DNA from: JAIBJN01 sp963830885
GTDB taxonomy: Bacteria > Actinomycetota > Thermoleophilia > Gaiellales > Gaiellaceae
Assembly: GCA_963830885.1 (NCBI GenBank)
Contig: CAWHOA010000015.1
Location: 124,001-188,000 of the forward strand
Length of the DNA stretch: 64,000 bases
Direction: 5' to 3'
Below, in pieces: positions 8,346 to 16,993 of the stretch. Made by a program: the position numbers and the translations under genes. Below the pieces are notes generated by a model, which saw nothing but the letters and a program-made list of their open reading frames with translations, had not been told where the DNA came from and searched no databases. Every line of letters starts with the position of its first letter. The stretch's first letter is position 1.

Positions 8346-8573
8346 ATGTCGCGTCTCTACCTGAACTGCGGCCTCTGCGGACGGCAGCAGGCGGACGGAA
8401 TCCTGTCGCGCGGGTACTGGGGTCACCTGGAGCTCGGGGGCGGGAACGCGCTGCGCGCCTGCCCCACCTGCAAGGAGCAGCACTCCGACTGGGAGGCCCG
8501 GCTCCGGGCGGGTGACAGCTCGAGCTCGCTCGGCGTGTCCGCCTTCCCGCAGGCCGGGGCAAGCTACAGCTAG
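8346..8573 (+). CDS. Small CxxC/CxxC zinc-ribbon-like protein
   Basis: 75 residues with ATG at 8346 after AAGAAGGAA. Two cysteine pairs, CGLC (residues 8-11) and CPTC (about 39-42), could hold one zinc ion in a ribbon. The C-terminal third is Ser/Ala-rich and looks disordered. It is convergent with the folD-like gene, the two stops overlapping by 4 bases. The function is unknown. Confidence 0.55.
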   Translation: MSRLYLNCGLCGRQQADGILSRGYWGHLELGGGNALRACPTCKEQHSDWEARLRAGDSSSSLGVSAFPQAGASYS

Positions 8574-9466
8574 GCCTGCAGGGACGCCGCCTCGGCGGTG
8601 TTGCGGAGCAGCCAGACGTCGGTGATCGGCCCGACGCCGCCGGGCACGGGCGTGATCGCCTCCGCCCTCTCGGCCACGCTCTCGAAGTCGAGGTCGCCGA
8701 CGAGGCGCACCTTGCCGGTCTCCTCGTCGGACACCGGGTTGATGCCGACGTCGACCGCGATCACGCCCTCCTTCACCATCGCGCCCGTGACGAAGCCGGG
8801 CACGCCGGCAGCGACGACGAGGATGTCCGCCTGGCGCGTGTGCTCCTCCAGCCGGCCGGCCTGCGCGGTGAAGCGGTGGCAGGACACGACCGTCGCCCCG
8901 CGGGCGAGGCCGAGCCAGAGCGCGGGCTTCCCGACGTTGTTCGAGCGGCCCACGAGGACGAGGTCGAGCCCGTTGTAGAACGTGGCCGGGTCGCGCCCGC
9001 TCTCCTCGACGTAGCGGTCGAGGAGCCAGAAGACGCTGGCCGGAGTCGAGGGCGTGTAGCGCGGCTCGCCGAGCGCGAGCAACCCGGCGTTCTCCGGGTG
9101 CACCGCCTCGACGTCCTTCAGCGGGTGGAGCTGGCGGTAGAGGTGCTCCTCGGAGACCTGCGGCGGCAGCGGCCGGAGGATGAGGATGCCGGAGATGCGC
9201 GGGTCGGCGTTCAGCTTCCCGACGAGCGCGAGCGCGTCCGCCTCCTCGACGTCGCCTGGGAGCTGCTCGCCGACGTAGCGACAGCCGAGCTCCTCCGCGA
9301 CCCGGCGCACGCGGCGCTCGTACGCCTCTGCCGCGTAGTCGTCGCCTACGAGGACGGTGGCCAGGCCGGGTGTCACGCCGTCTTTGCTCAGCTCGGCGAC
9401 GGCTCCTTCGACCTCGAGCCGCAGCTCGTCGGCGAGCCGGCCGCCGTCGACGACGAAGGCGCTCAC
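8570..9466 (-). CDS. folD: FolD-like methylenetetrahydrofolate dehydrogenase, cyclohydrolase residues replaced
   Basis: 298 residues; GTG at 9466 overlaps the fchA stop by 4 bases. It oxidises 5,10-methylene-THF to methenyl-THF with NAD(P)+. The FolD fold is complete: folate domain 1-120, Rossmann part with LVGRSNNVGKP (nucleotide loop) and PVPGGVGPIT near the C-terminus. The residues needed for the second activity are changed. The Tyr-x-x-x-Lys lysine is Val53 (Y49 kept), the Gln of the usual VQLPLP motif is Leu97, and the Asp of KDVDG is Glu120. In well-studied FolD/MTHFD enzymes this Lys/Gln/Asp set is required for cyclohydrolase activity. The adjacent FchA should supply that step, so this is probably a dehydrogenase only. 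It is the last gene of the sox-type operon. Confidence 0.88.
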   Translation of the reverse strand: MSAFVVDGGRLADELRLEVEGAVAELSKDGVTPGLATVLVGDDYAAEAYERRVRRVAEELGCRYVGEQLPGDVEEADALALVGKLNADPRISGILILRPLPPQVSEEHLYRQLHPLKDVEAVHPENAGLLALGEPRYTPSTPASVFWLLDRYVEESGRDPATFYNGLDLVLVGRSNNVGKPALWLGLARGATVVSCHRFTAQAGRLEEHTRQADILVVAAGVPGFVTGAMVKEGVIAVDVGINPVSDEETGKVRLVGDLDFESVAERAEAITPVPGGVGPITDVWLLRNTAEAASLQA

Positions 9467-10038
9467 TCGGTGTCGGCCGTGCGCCCGGCCGCCCTGTCCG
9501 CGCTGCGGACGATCTCGCGCGCCCGCTCGACGCGGTCGTCGCCCTCGACCGTGGAGAGGTTGATCTCGACGAGGTTGGCGGCCACGCGCGCGGCCGAGGC
9601 GGCGAGGATGGCGGCGGCAGCCGCGTCCCCGCGGAGGTTCGGGTTGCCGCAGACGGCGATCTCGGCGGCGAGCTCGGCCACGGACGCAGCGCACTCGGCG
9701 ATCGCGAGCGGGACGTCCGCCGCCCGCGAGAGGGTCTCGCCGATCAGCGTGTTCCGCACCTCCGGCTCGAGCTCCTGCGGCATCCGCATGGCCGTGAGCA
9801 CGTTCTCGTAGGCCACGGCGTCCTCGCCGGCCAGCGGCGCGGCGCGGTGGCGGAGGGTCTCGGCCTGCGCGACGGCGCCGGCGGCTCCGTCCCAGTCGTG
9901 GGCGAACCGCGCCGCCATCGCGGCGAGCGACGCCGCCATCTCGGCCACGAACGCAGCGACGGACCCCCCTCCGGGGGCGGGGGTCTCGGCGGCGATCGTG
10001 TCGAGGAGCTCCTCGAAGGGCATGTCCGCGTAGGGCAC
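9463..10038 (-). CDS. fchA: Methenyltetrahydrofolate cyclohydrolase, FchA/FTCD-C family
   Basis: 191 residues of the cyclodeaminase/cyclohydrolase family, mostly helical. The N-terminal motif is TPAPGGGSVAAFVAEMAASL (residues 19-38), and GNPNLRGDAAAAAILAASAARVA follows in the second half. In serine-cycle methylotrophs and formiminoglutamate degraders this family hydrolyses 5,10-methenyl-THF to 10-formyl-THF or deaminates formimino-THF. Here it sits between fhs (43-base gap) and a FolD lacking cyclohydrolase residues (4-base overlap), so methenyl-THF cyclohydrolase is the better call. No formiminotransferase domain is present. Confidence 0.87.
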   Translation of the reverse strand: MPYADMPFEELLDTIAAETPAPGGGSVAAFVAEMAASLAAMAARFAHDWDGAAGAVAQAETLRHRAAPLAGEDAVAYENVLTAMRMPQELEPEVRNTLIGETLSRAADVPLAIAECAASVAELAAEIAVCGNPNLRGDAAAAAILAASAARVAANLVEINLSTVEGDDRVERAREIVRSADRAAGRTADTE

Positions 10039-10081
10039 GCCGCGATTCTCCTCGATTTCCGGGCGGATGGCCCGGAGTCGC

Positions 10082-11746
10082 TCAGAAAAGGCCGACCGTC
10101 TTGCCGTTCTCGTCGATGTCGACGTCGAAGGCGGCCGGCTTCACGCCGAGGCCGGGCATCGTCTGCATGTCGCCGAGGAGCGGGACGAGCCAGCCGGAGC
10201 CGGTGTAGGCGCGGATGTCGCGCACGGTCACCGTGAACCCGGTCGGCGCATTCAGGAGGGTCGGGTCGTGCGAGAGCGAGAGGTGCGTCTTCGCCATGCA
10301 GACCGGGAGGGTGTCGTAGCCCTGCTCCGTGAACGTCCGCAGCTTCTCCTGCGCGGCCGGGAGGAACGCAACGCCCTCGGCGCCGTAGACCCGCTTGCAG
10401 ATCGCCTCGATCTTGTCCGCGATCGGAGCGTCGAGCGGGTACAGGAAGTCGAACTGGTTCGGCTGCTCCGCCGCGTCGACGACGGCCTCGGCCAGCGCCG
10501 CGGCCCCCTCGCCGCCGCGCTCGAAGGCATCGTTGAGCTCGGCCGCGTGCGCGCCGAACTCGAGCCCGAGCTTGCGGACGACCTCGAGCTCCTCGTCCGT
10601 GTCGGTCGGGAAGCGGTTGACGGCGACGACCGCGTTCAGCCCGAACTCCCCGACGATGCCGACGTGGCGCCGCAGGTTCTCCGCGCCGCGCTCGATCGCC
10701 TCGATGCCGCCGTCCGGGTCGCCGCCGTGGTGCTTGAGCGCGCGCACGGTGGCGACGACGCAGACCGCGCTCGGGCGAAGACCGCCGATCCGGCAGACGA
10801 TGTCGAGGAACTTCTCCATGCCCATGTCCGAGCCGAAGCCGCTCTCGGTGACGACGTACTCGCCGAGCTTCAGTCCGACGAGGTCGGCGACGAGCGAGTT
10901 GTTGCCGTGGGCGATGTTGGCGAACGGCCCGCAGTGGACGAAGGCGCCCTGGCCCTCCAGCGTCTGCACGAGGTTCGGCTTGATCGCGTCCTTCAGGAGG
11001 ACGGTCATGGCGCCGGCCGCCTGCAGCTGCTCGGCGACGACGGGCTCGCCTTCCCACGTGTAGCCGACCGTGATCGCGCCGAGCCGCCTGCGCAGGTCGT
11101 GCAGGTCGCGGGCCACGGCCAGGATGGCCATGACCTCGGAGGCCGCGGTGATGTCGTAGCCGGTCTCGCGCGGGTAGCCGTTCGCGCGCCCGCCGAGAGC
11201 AACTGTGATCTGCCGGAGCGCGCGGTCGTTGATGTCGACGCAGCGCCGCCAGCTCACCGAGAGCGGGTCGATCCCGAGCTTGTTGCCGTGCAGGAGGTGC
11301 GCCTCGAGCATGGCCGCAAGCAGGTTGTTGGCAGCGCCGATCGCGTGGATGTCGCCCGTGAAGTGGAGGTTCATGTCCTCCATCGGCACGACCTGCGCGT
11401 ACCCGCCCCCGGCCGCGCCGCCCTTGATCCCGAACACCGGGCCGAGCGAGGCCTCGCGCAGGCAGAGCGCCACGCGCCGGCCGATGTGGCCGAGCCCCTG
11501 CGTGAGCGAGACCGAGGTCGTCGTCTTGCCCTCGCCGGCCTTCGTCGGGGTGATCGCGGTGACGCAGATGAGCTTGCCGTCGGGCCGGTCGGCGAGGCGG
11601 TCGACGACCGACAGGTCGACCTTGGCCTTGTACTTGCCGTAGAGGTCGTACTCGTCTGGCTGCAGGCCCAGCTCCTCGGCGATCTCGGCGATCGGGCGGA
11701 GGGTCGCCTCCTGCGCGATCTCCAGGCTGCTCGGCATCGTGGCCAT
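10082..11746 (-). CDS. fhs: Formate--tetrahydrofolate ligase
   Basis: 554 residues, normal family length. It interconverts formate + THF + ATP and 10-formyl-THF + ADP + Pi. The ATP loop TPTKAGEGKTT is at 66-76, and the glycine-rich segment FGIKGGAAGGGYAQVVP near 110 and FGSDMGMEKFLDI are conserved. ATG at 11746 follows AAAAGGAG; the gene starts 13 bases after the soxB-like stop and is followed by fchA and folD. In a methylated-amine cluster the enzyme would run toward formate and gain ATP, or return formate carbon to biosynthesis. Confidence 0.95.
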   Translation of the reverse strand: MATMPSSLEIAQEATLRPIAEIAEELGLQPDEYDLYGKYKAKVDLSVVDRLADRPDGKLICVTAITPTKAGEGKTTTSVSLTQGLGHIGRRVALCLREASLGPVFGIKGGAAGGGYAQVVPMEDMNLHFTGDIHAIGAANNLLAAMLEAHLLHGNKLGIDPLSVSWRRCVDINDRALRQITVALGGRANGYPRETGYDITAASEVMAILAVARDLHDLRRRLGAITVGYTWEGEPVVAEQLQAAGAMTVLLKDAIKPNLVQTLEGQGAFVHCGPFANIAHGNNSLVADLVGLKLGEYVVTESGFGSDMGMEKFLDIVCRIGGLRPSAVCVVATVRALKHHGGDPDGGIEAIERGAENLRRHVGIVGEFGLNAVVAVNRFPTDTDEELEVVRKLGLEFGAHAAELNDAFERGGEGAAALAEAVVDAAEQPNQFDFLYPLDAPIADKIEAICKRVYGAEGVAFLPAAQEKLRTFTEQGYDTLPVCMAKTHLSLSHDPTLLNAPTGFTVTVRDIRAYTGSGWLVPLLGDMQTMPGLGVKPAAFDVDIDENGKTVGLF

Positions 11747-11759
11747 CTGGGCTCCTTTT

Positions 11760-12974
11760 CTAGTGAGAGACCGCTGCCGCGGCCAGCTCGGACACGAGGG
11801 TGTCGGTGTGGAAGCGCTCGAGCGCGAACGGCGCGATCAGCTTCGGCGTCTCGCCGGTGGCGACGAGCTCCGCGAGGGTCGTCCCGACGATCGGCGCCGC
11901 CTTGAAGCCGTAGGTGCCCCAGCCGGTCGAGACGAGGAACCCGTCGAGCTCCGTCTTCCCGAGGATGGGGCTGTAGTCGGGCGAGAGGTCACAGAGGCCG
12001 GTCCACGCGCGCAGCACGCGGATGCGCTCGAGCTGCGGGAAGAGCTCGAGGACGTGGCGCGCCGAGTACTCGAGAAACGAGAGCGTGCCCTGGCCGTTGT
12101 AGGTCGTGTACGGCTCGATCTCCGCGCCGATCAGGAACTCGCCCCGGTCGGTCTGCGAGACGTAGACGTGCATCTGCGACGAGACGATGATCACGTCGAG
12201 GAACGGCTTCATCGGCTCCGTCACGAAGGCCTGGAGGATGTGCGTCGTGATCGGCAGCTGCACCTCGGCCAGGTCGGCGACGAGGGTCGACCAGCCGGCC
12301 GTTGCGTTCACGACCATGTCCGTCTGGACGTGCCCGCGCGTCGTCTCGACCCCGGTCACGCGCCCGTTCGAGCGCTGGATGCCGGTCACCTCGGTGTACG
12401 GGTGGATCTCGATCCCGCGCCGGTCGGCGCCGCGCGCGTACCCCCAGACGACCGCGTCGTGGCGGATGATCCCGCCGGGCGGGTGGTAGAGCGCCGCCTG
12501 CACGGGCCAGGTGACGTCCTGCGAGAGGTCCATCTCCGGGCAGAGCTCGGCGATCTCGTCCGGGTAGATCACGCGCGAGTCGATCCCGAGGAGCTGGTTC
12601 ACCTCGGCGCGTTCGTTGGCGGTGATGATCCCGCGGTCCGAGTGCGCGAGCGTCAGGTGGCCCTGCTGGGAGAAGAGCAGGTTGAAGTCGAGGTCGGCCG
12701 AGAGGCCCTCGTAGAGCTTGACGCTCGCCTTGTAGAACTCCGCGCCCTCGGGCGTGCGGTAGTTCGCGCGGATGATGGTCGTGTTGCGGCCCGAGGCGCC
12801 GGAGCCGATGTAGCTCTTCTCCAGGATCGCCACGTCCGTGATGCCGTGGTTCTTCGCGAGGTAGTAGGCCGTGGCGAGTCCGTGCGAGCCGCCGCCGACG
12901 ATGACGACGTCGTAGCGGTCCTTCAGCTCCGACCGCGGCCGCCACATGCGCCTGACGCGGAAGACGTCCTTCAT
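11760..12974 (-). CDS. soxB: Sarcosine oxidase-type beta subunit (candidate N-methylglutamate dehydrogenase flavoprotein)
   Basis: 404 residues. ATG at 12974 overlaps the gamma-subunit stop by 4 bases. The FAD Rossmann motif VVIVGGGSHGLATAYYLA is at about 23-40, then EKSYIGSGASGRNTTIIRANY. The segment PPGGIIRHDAVVWGYARG contains the His in RHD where heterotetrameric sarcosine oxidases attach FMN covalently. The C-terminal SPILGKTELDGFLVSTGWGTYGFKAAP (in parts) is typical of SoxB. It oxidises the N-methyl group of sarcosine or, judging from the nearby gmaS and mgsABC-like genes, N-methylglutamate. In known NMG clusters the corresponding subunit is one of mgdABCD; I keep the sox name because specificity cannot be read from sequence. 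Confidence 0.88.
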   Translation of the reverse strand: MKDVFRVRRMWRPRSELKDRYDVVIVGGGSHGLATAYYLAKNHGITDVAILEKSYIGSGASGRNTTIIRANYRTPEGAEFYKASVKLYEGLSADLDFNLLFSQQGHLTLAHSDRGIITANERAEVNQLLGIDSRVIYPDEIAELCPEMDLSQDVTWPVQAALYHPPGGIIRHDAVVWGYARGADRRGIEIHPYTEVTGIQRSNGRVTGVETTRGHVQTDMVVNATAGWSTLVADLAEVQLPITTHILQAFVTEPMKPFLDVIIVSSQMHVYVSQTDRGEFLIGAEIEPYTTYNGQGTLSFLEYSARHVLELFPQLERIRVLRAWTGLCDLSPDYSPILGKTELDGFLVSTGWGTYGFKAAPIVGTTLAELVATGETPKLIAPFALERFHTDTLVSELAAAAVSH

Positions 12975-13465
12975 CGGGCCAGCCCCTCCGCGGCGTCGAT
13001 GACGGCCTCGGCCACCGAGTGGCCGTACTCCTGCGCGAAGTAGAGGCGGAAGACGTCGCCCTCGTCTCGGACCACGAGCCCGTGGACGTGGGCGACGATG
13101 CCCGCCGCCGGAAGGGCGTCGAGGTCGAGGTCGGTGAGGCGGCGCATGAGCGTCTCACCCTGAACGCGCAGGCCTGCCCAGCCGGCCGAGAGGTCGACGA
13201 CCAGGCGGCGCGCGCCCGAGAGGCGAGACCGCAGCCGGCCGGCCTCCTCGAAGGGGCAGAGGACGAGCGCGCGCTCCGGCGTCAGCCGCACCACCTCGGC
13301 GCCGGCCGCGTCCAGCCCGTCCAGCTCGCCGCGCACCTCGATGACGCCGGTGCGCGAGAGGTCCTCGATCCCGGCGGGCGCATGCGCGAGCGCCCGCTCG
13401 AGCGGCGAGGCCCAGCGCGCGTCCGCGGCGGCGAGATCCGGGCTGAGGAAGTCGAGATGCGTCAC
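12971..13465 (-). CDS. soxG: Sarcosine oxidase-type gamma subunit
   Basis: 164 residues. GTG at 13465 overlaps the alpha-subunit stop by 4 bases (GTGA). It is a small GcvT-like fold protein with LTPERALVLCPFEEAGRLRS in the middle and a C-terminal IVAHVHGLVVRDEGDVFRLY...QEYGHSVAEAVIDAA. In the heterotetramer the gamma subunit has no cofactor and stabilises the complex. Sequence similarity in this family is weak, so the call rests partly on its position between alpha and beta genes. Confidence 0.78.
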   Translation of the reverse strand: MTHLDFLSPDLAAADARWASPLERALAHAPAGIEDLSRTGVIEVRGELDGLDAAGAEVVRLTPERALVLCPFEEAGRLRSRLSGARRLVVDLSAGWAGLRVQGETLMRRLTDLDLDALPAAGIVAHVHGLVVRDEGDVFRLYFAQEYGHSVAEAVIDAAEGLAR

Positions 13466-16059
13466 GAGCGCAGCTTCTCCCCGTCCGGGTCGAAGAACGG
13501 CCGCAGGCGCACGCGGGCCTTCTCCACGGAGCCGTCGACCTTGATCGTGAGCTCGGCGTCCTCCTCGGCGAGGTCGGGCGGCACCCAGGCCATCCCGATC
13601 GCGCGGCCGAGGTGGTCGCTCCAGCGCGCGCTGGTCACGCGGCCGCCGGGCTTGCCGTCGATGACGATCTGGCCGCCTTCGAGCGGTACGACGCCGCTCT
13701 CCGTCTCGAAGCCGACGAGCTGCTCGCGGAACCCGCGCTCGAGCACGTGCTCGAGCGACCACTTGCCGACGAAGTCGTCCTTGTCGAGCTTGGCGATCCA
13801 GGGCATCGACGCCTCGAGGACGTTCGACTCGGAGTCCGTGTCCTGGCCGATGAGGATGTGCATCTTCTCCAGGCGCAGGATCCGCTGCGGCTCCAGCCCG
13901 AACGGCCTCGCGCCGAGGTCGGCGCCGCGCTCGAGGATCGTGTCCCAGACGTGCTCGCCGTACGGGCTCGGGAAGTGCAGCTCGTAGCCGACCTCACCGA
14001 CGAAGCCGATGCGCAGGAGCAGCGAGGGGACGCCCGCGACCTGCGCGTGCTTGGCGTCCAGGTACGTGAAGCCCTCGTTCGAGACGTCGAGGTCGGTGAG
14101 CCGCGTCATCAGCTCGCGGGCGTTCGGCCCGGCGACGTTGACCGCCGCGACCGAGCCTGTGATGTCGACGATCTCGACGTCGAGCTGCCAGATCGCGTTC
14201 CACCACTCGAACCACTCGACCACGGCGCCGGCGCCCGTGGAGGTCGTCGTGACGTAGAAGTCCTCCTCGGAGAGGCGTGCGATGGTGCCGTCGTCCATGA
14301 TCCGCCCGGCGTCGGAGTTGAGGACGCCGTAGCGGATGCGGCCCGGCTTCATGTCGCCGAAGCGGTTCGGGTAGAGGCGCTCGAGGAACTCGGCCGAGTC
14401 CGGGCCGGAGATCAGCAGCTTGCCGAGCGTGGAGACGTCGATGACACCGAGCGTCTCGTGGACGTTCCTCGCCTCGCCGGCCGGGTCGCCGTAGGAGTGC
14501 GGGCGGCGCCAGGTGCCTGTCCACATCATCTTCGCGCCGAGCTCCTTGTGACGGTGGTGGAGGGACGTGCGCTGCGCGGGCTCGTGCGGCCGGCCCGCGA
14601 GGAGGCCGAGCTCGACCGGCTGCCACGGCGGGCGCGCGGTCGTCGTTCCGATCGTCGCCTCGTCGGTCTCGTTCTCGCGCGCGTACAGGCGGATGGAGGG
14701 GACGTGGCAGAGCTTCCCCTGGCACGGGCCCATGGTCACGGTCGTGTAGCGCTTGGCCAGCTCGATCGAGTCGAAGCCCTCGGCGATGGCGCGCTTCATG
14801 TCCTTGTCGGTCACGTCCTCGCAAATGCAGACGAAGCACTTGTCCTTCTTCGCGGCGCCGTTGAACGTCGCTGCGGGAACGGCGACCTCGCCGATCTCGC
14901 CGGCCGCCGCGCCGACCACATCGATGCCGGCGGGGAGGTCCGTGGGGACGAAGATGCCGCGCCCGTGGTCGTACTCGACCCGCGCGCCCGCGTGCGCGAG
15001 CAGCGCGTAGGCCGGCTGGCGGCCGCCCGACATGACCAGCAGGTCGCAGGCGACCTTGCGGCCGTCGAGCTCGACCGTGGCCAGACGCCCGGCCTGGCCC
15101 TTGGCGGCGATCTGGCGCACCCGCGTCTCGCGCAGGTCGACGATCTCGGCGACCTCGGTACCGGCCTGCTCGAGCAGGGCGACGGTGTCCAGCGCGCCGT
15201 CGTCGGCGGTCACGACGACCGCTCGCTCGCCGGGCTTCAGCGACCAGCGTCCGACGAGCCGGCGCACGGCCTCCGGCAGGACGACCCCGACCAGGTCGTT
15301 GCCGGGGAAGATCAGCGGCTGCTCGACCGCGCCCGCGGCGACGACGATCTGCCCGGCGCGGTAGCGGAGGAGCACGTTGCCGGCGTCCACCGGGACGAGC
15401 CCGCCTTCGAAGACGCCGAGCGCGATGCCGTTCACGACCTCGAACCCCTCACCCGCATCGAGCCGGGCGGCGTCGCCCTCGATCACGACGACCTGCCTCC
15501 CCTCGGCAGCGTGGCTCCGGGCTGCCTCGCGGCCGGCCGCGCCTGCGCCGATCACCAGCACCTCGGCGCGGCGGTGCTCGACGTCGTAGCGGCGCTCGCG
15601 GCCGCGGTGCTTGTCGATCTTCCCCAGCCCGGCGACGTTGCGCAGGAACTTCTCGTAGAGCGGCCACGCGCGGCGCGGGCGGATCATCGTCCGGTAGTAG
15701 AAGCCGACCGGCGTGAACGGCCCGCCGATCTTGTCGGTGACGGCGAGCAGGTCGTGGTCGAGCGAGCCGCGGACGTTCTGCGCCTCGACGTTCATCCCGG
15801 CGGCGAGCGGCGTCACGCACGCGCGCACGTTCGGCGTCCCGTCGACCGTGAGCATGCAGTTCGGGCAGGAGCCCTGGCAGCAGACGAGCCCGCGCGGGCG
15901 GTGGTACTTGAAGCTCCGCGAGAAGACACGCTGTCCCTCGCCGAAGAGCGCCGAGGCGACGGTGTCGCCCTCGAACCCGCGCGCGGTCGCGCCGTGGAAC
16001 GTGAACTCGAGCTCGCGCGTCCGGTCGAGGCGCTCGCCTGGCTGCGGCGGGAGCCTCAC
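13462..16059 (-). CDS. soxA: Sarcosine oxidase-type alpha subunit with two predicted [2Fe-2S] sites and GcvT domain
   Basis: 865 residues. GTG at 16059 overlaps the delta stop and gives the family N-terminus RLPPQPGERLDRTRELEFTF (initiator read as Met). Domains: Fer2_4 ferredoxin-like 15-100; NAD/FAD Rossmann domain from about 165 (VLVIGAGAAGREAARS) to 400; a BFD-like segment 405-455; GcvT aminomethyltransferase domain about 490-865. Cys60, Cys65, Cys68 and Cys81 match a plant-type [2Fe-2S] pattern (C-x4-C-x2-C-x12-C). Cys411, Cys413, Cys446 and Cys451 match the BFD pattern (CxC-x32-CxxxxC). Classic heterotetrameric sarcosine oxidase alpha chains lack these iron-sulfur sites, so this complex is more likely a dehydrogenase passing electrons onward. 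The GcvT part would put the released carbon on THF. Confidence 0.88.
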   Translation of the reverse strand: MRLPPQPGERLDRTRELEFTFHGATARGFEGDTVASALFGEGQRVFSRSFKYHRPRGLVCCQGSCPNCMLTVDGTPNVRACVTPLAAGMNVEAQNVRGSLDHDLLAVTDKIGGPFTPVGFYYRTMIRPRRAWPLYEKFLRNVAGLGKIDKHRGRERRYDVEHRRAEVLVIGAGAAGREAARSHAAEGRQVVVIEGDAARLDAGEGFEVVNGIALGVFEGGLVPVDAGNVLLRYRAGQIVVAAGAVEQPLIFPGNDLVGVVLPEAVRRLVGRWSLKPGERAVVVTADDGALDTVALLEQAGTEVAEIVDLRETRVRQIAAKGQAGRLATVELDGRKVACDLLVMSGGRQPAYALLAHAGARVEYDHGRGIFVPTDLPAGIDVVGAAAGEIGEVAVPAATFNGAAKKDKCFVCICEDVTDKDMKRAIAEGFDSIELAKRYTTVTMGPCQGKLCHVPSIRLYARENETDEATIGTTTARPPWQPVELGLLAGRPHEPAQRTSLHHRHKELGAKMMWTGTWRRPHSYGDPAGEARNVHETLGVIDVSTLGKLLISGPDSAEFLERLYPNRFGDMKPGRIRYGVLNSDAGRIMDDGTIARLSEEDFYVTTTSTGAGAVVEWFEWWNAIWQLDVEIVDITGSVAAVNVAGPNARELMTRLTDLDVSNEGFTYLDAKHAQVAGVPSLLLRIGFVGEVGYELHFPSPYGEHVWDTILERGADLGARPFGLEPQRILRLEKMHILIGQDTDSESNVLEASMPWIAKLDKDDFVGKWSLEHVLERGFREQLVGFETESGVVPLEGGQIVIDGKPGGRVTSARWSDHLGRAIGMAWVPPDLAEEDAELTIKVDGSVEKARVRLRPFFDPDGEKLRS

Positions 16060-16313
16060 TTCTCGGCCGGGACCTCGACGGAGAGGACCTCGTTCGTGCG
16101 CGTGTCCCGCTCGGCCGTGAACCATGCCTGGCAGCCGTGGCGGTGACGCCACCACTCACGCTGGATTCCGGCCGCGTTGCGCTTGAAGTAGAGGTAGTCC
16201 GTCAGCTCGCGGAGGCTCGGGGAGCCCTTGGGCCTTACGGTCACCTCGCCGGTGCAGGCGAACTCGTCCACCGGGCGCGGTCCGCAGTTGGGGCAGGGAA
16301 GCAGGAAGGACAT
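16056..16313 (-). CDS. soxD: Sarcosine oxidase-type delta subunit
   Basis: 85 residues, normal for the family. Zinc ligands are visible: CPNCG at residues 7-11, then HRHGC with WRHRHGCQAWF near 56-66, and RPVDEFACTGE in between. The YLYFKRNAAGIQREWWRH segment is the most conserved part of SoxD. The ATG at 16313 overlaps the GntR stop by one base (TGATG). It is the small zinc subunit of the heterotetramer. Confidence 0.9.
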   Translation of the reverse strand: MSFLLPCPNCGPRPVDEFACTGEVTVRPKGSPSLRELTDYLYFKRNAAGIQREWWRHRHGCQAWFTAERDTRTNEVLSVEVPAEK

Positions 16314-16993
16314 CAGGACGCCTCGACGGTCGCGGCGCGGTCATTTTCGAGCATCCGCCCCAGCTCTGCCAGCAACCACTGGAGCGCGTCGCGGGTGGCG
16401 GCCTCCGCGGCCTCGCCGTCGCGGGCGCGGCACGCCTCGAGCAGCGTGTCCGGGCCGCGGCGCAGGTCGGCGAAGGCCTCGGGATCGCGGCAGAGCGTGA
16501 GGACGTAGCGCTCTACGCGGACGCGCTGGTCCTGCAGTGCGCGCTCGAGCCGGGGCCGAGCGGCGCAGCGGTAGCAGGCGTCGCGGAGCGACCAGAACGA
16601 GGCGAGGTAGGCGTCGAGGTCGCCGGCGCGGAAGGCGCGCTCCATCTCGTCGCGAGCGGTCTGCATCTCGGCCAGCGCCGGGTCGGTGATGGCCTCGGCG
16701 CCGAGGCGGGCGAGGGAGGTCTCCACCCCGAGCCGCAGGGCCTGAATCTCCTCGAGCTCCTCGACGGAGAGCGGTGCAACGCGGGAGCCGCGCCGGGGGA
16801 GGCTGACGACCAGGCCTTCGCTCTCCAGCCGGCGAAGCGCATGGCGCACCGGCGTGAGGCTCACCTGGAAGCGCCCGGCGATCTCCTCGAGCGGCAGCCG
16901 CTGCCCGGGAGCGAGCTCGAGCCGCCCGATCTCGGCGCGAAGCGCGCGGTAGACCCCGTCCTCGACGGATGAGATCTCGAGCGGCGTGAGCAT
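16313..16993 (-). CDS. GntR-family regulator (FCD type), first gene of the sox-fhs-fchA-folD operon
   Basis: 226 residues from ATG 16993. The N-terminal winged helix (about 12-75: YRALRAEIGRLELAPGQRL, EEIAGRFQVSLTPVRHALRRLES) is followed by an all-helical FCD effector domain (about 85-215). Longer in-frame upstream codons run through a palindrome region with no family similarity, so I chose 16993. The start codon lies inside a perfect 8-base inverted repeat (16992-17010), the expected shape of an autoregulatory operator. One base of overlap joins it to soxD. It probably represses its own operon until a metabolite of the demethylation pathway binds. Confidence 0.88.
   Translation of the reverse strand: MLTPLEISSVEDGVYRALRAEIGRLELAPGQRLPLEEIAGRFQVSLTPVRHALRRLESEGLVVSLPRRGSRVAPLSVEELEEIQALRLGVETSLARLGAEAITDPALAEMQTARDEMERAFRAGDLDAYLASFWSLRDACYRCAARPRLERALQDQRVRVERYVLTLCRDPEAFADLRRGPDTLLEACRARDGEAAEAATRDALQWLLAELGRMLENDRAATVEAS

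Noticed and set aside
9463..10038. Formiminotransferase-cyclodeaminase of histidine degradation
   Set aside because: Only the cyclodeaminase/cyclohydrolase-type domain is present and the neighbours are fhs and folD, not hut genes.
10067..11905. 612-residue open frame on the plus strand
   Set aside because: Antisense shadow of formate-THF ligase, which has unmistakable motifs on the other strand.
13612..16146. 844-residue open frame on the plus strand
   Set aside because: It is the complement of the alpha-subunit gene; composition (Arg/Asp/Val/Leu-rich, no domains) is typical of GC-rich antisense frames.
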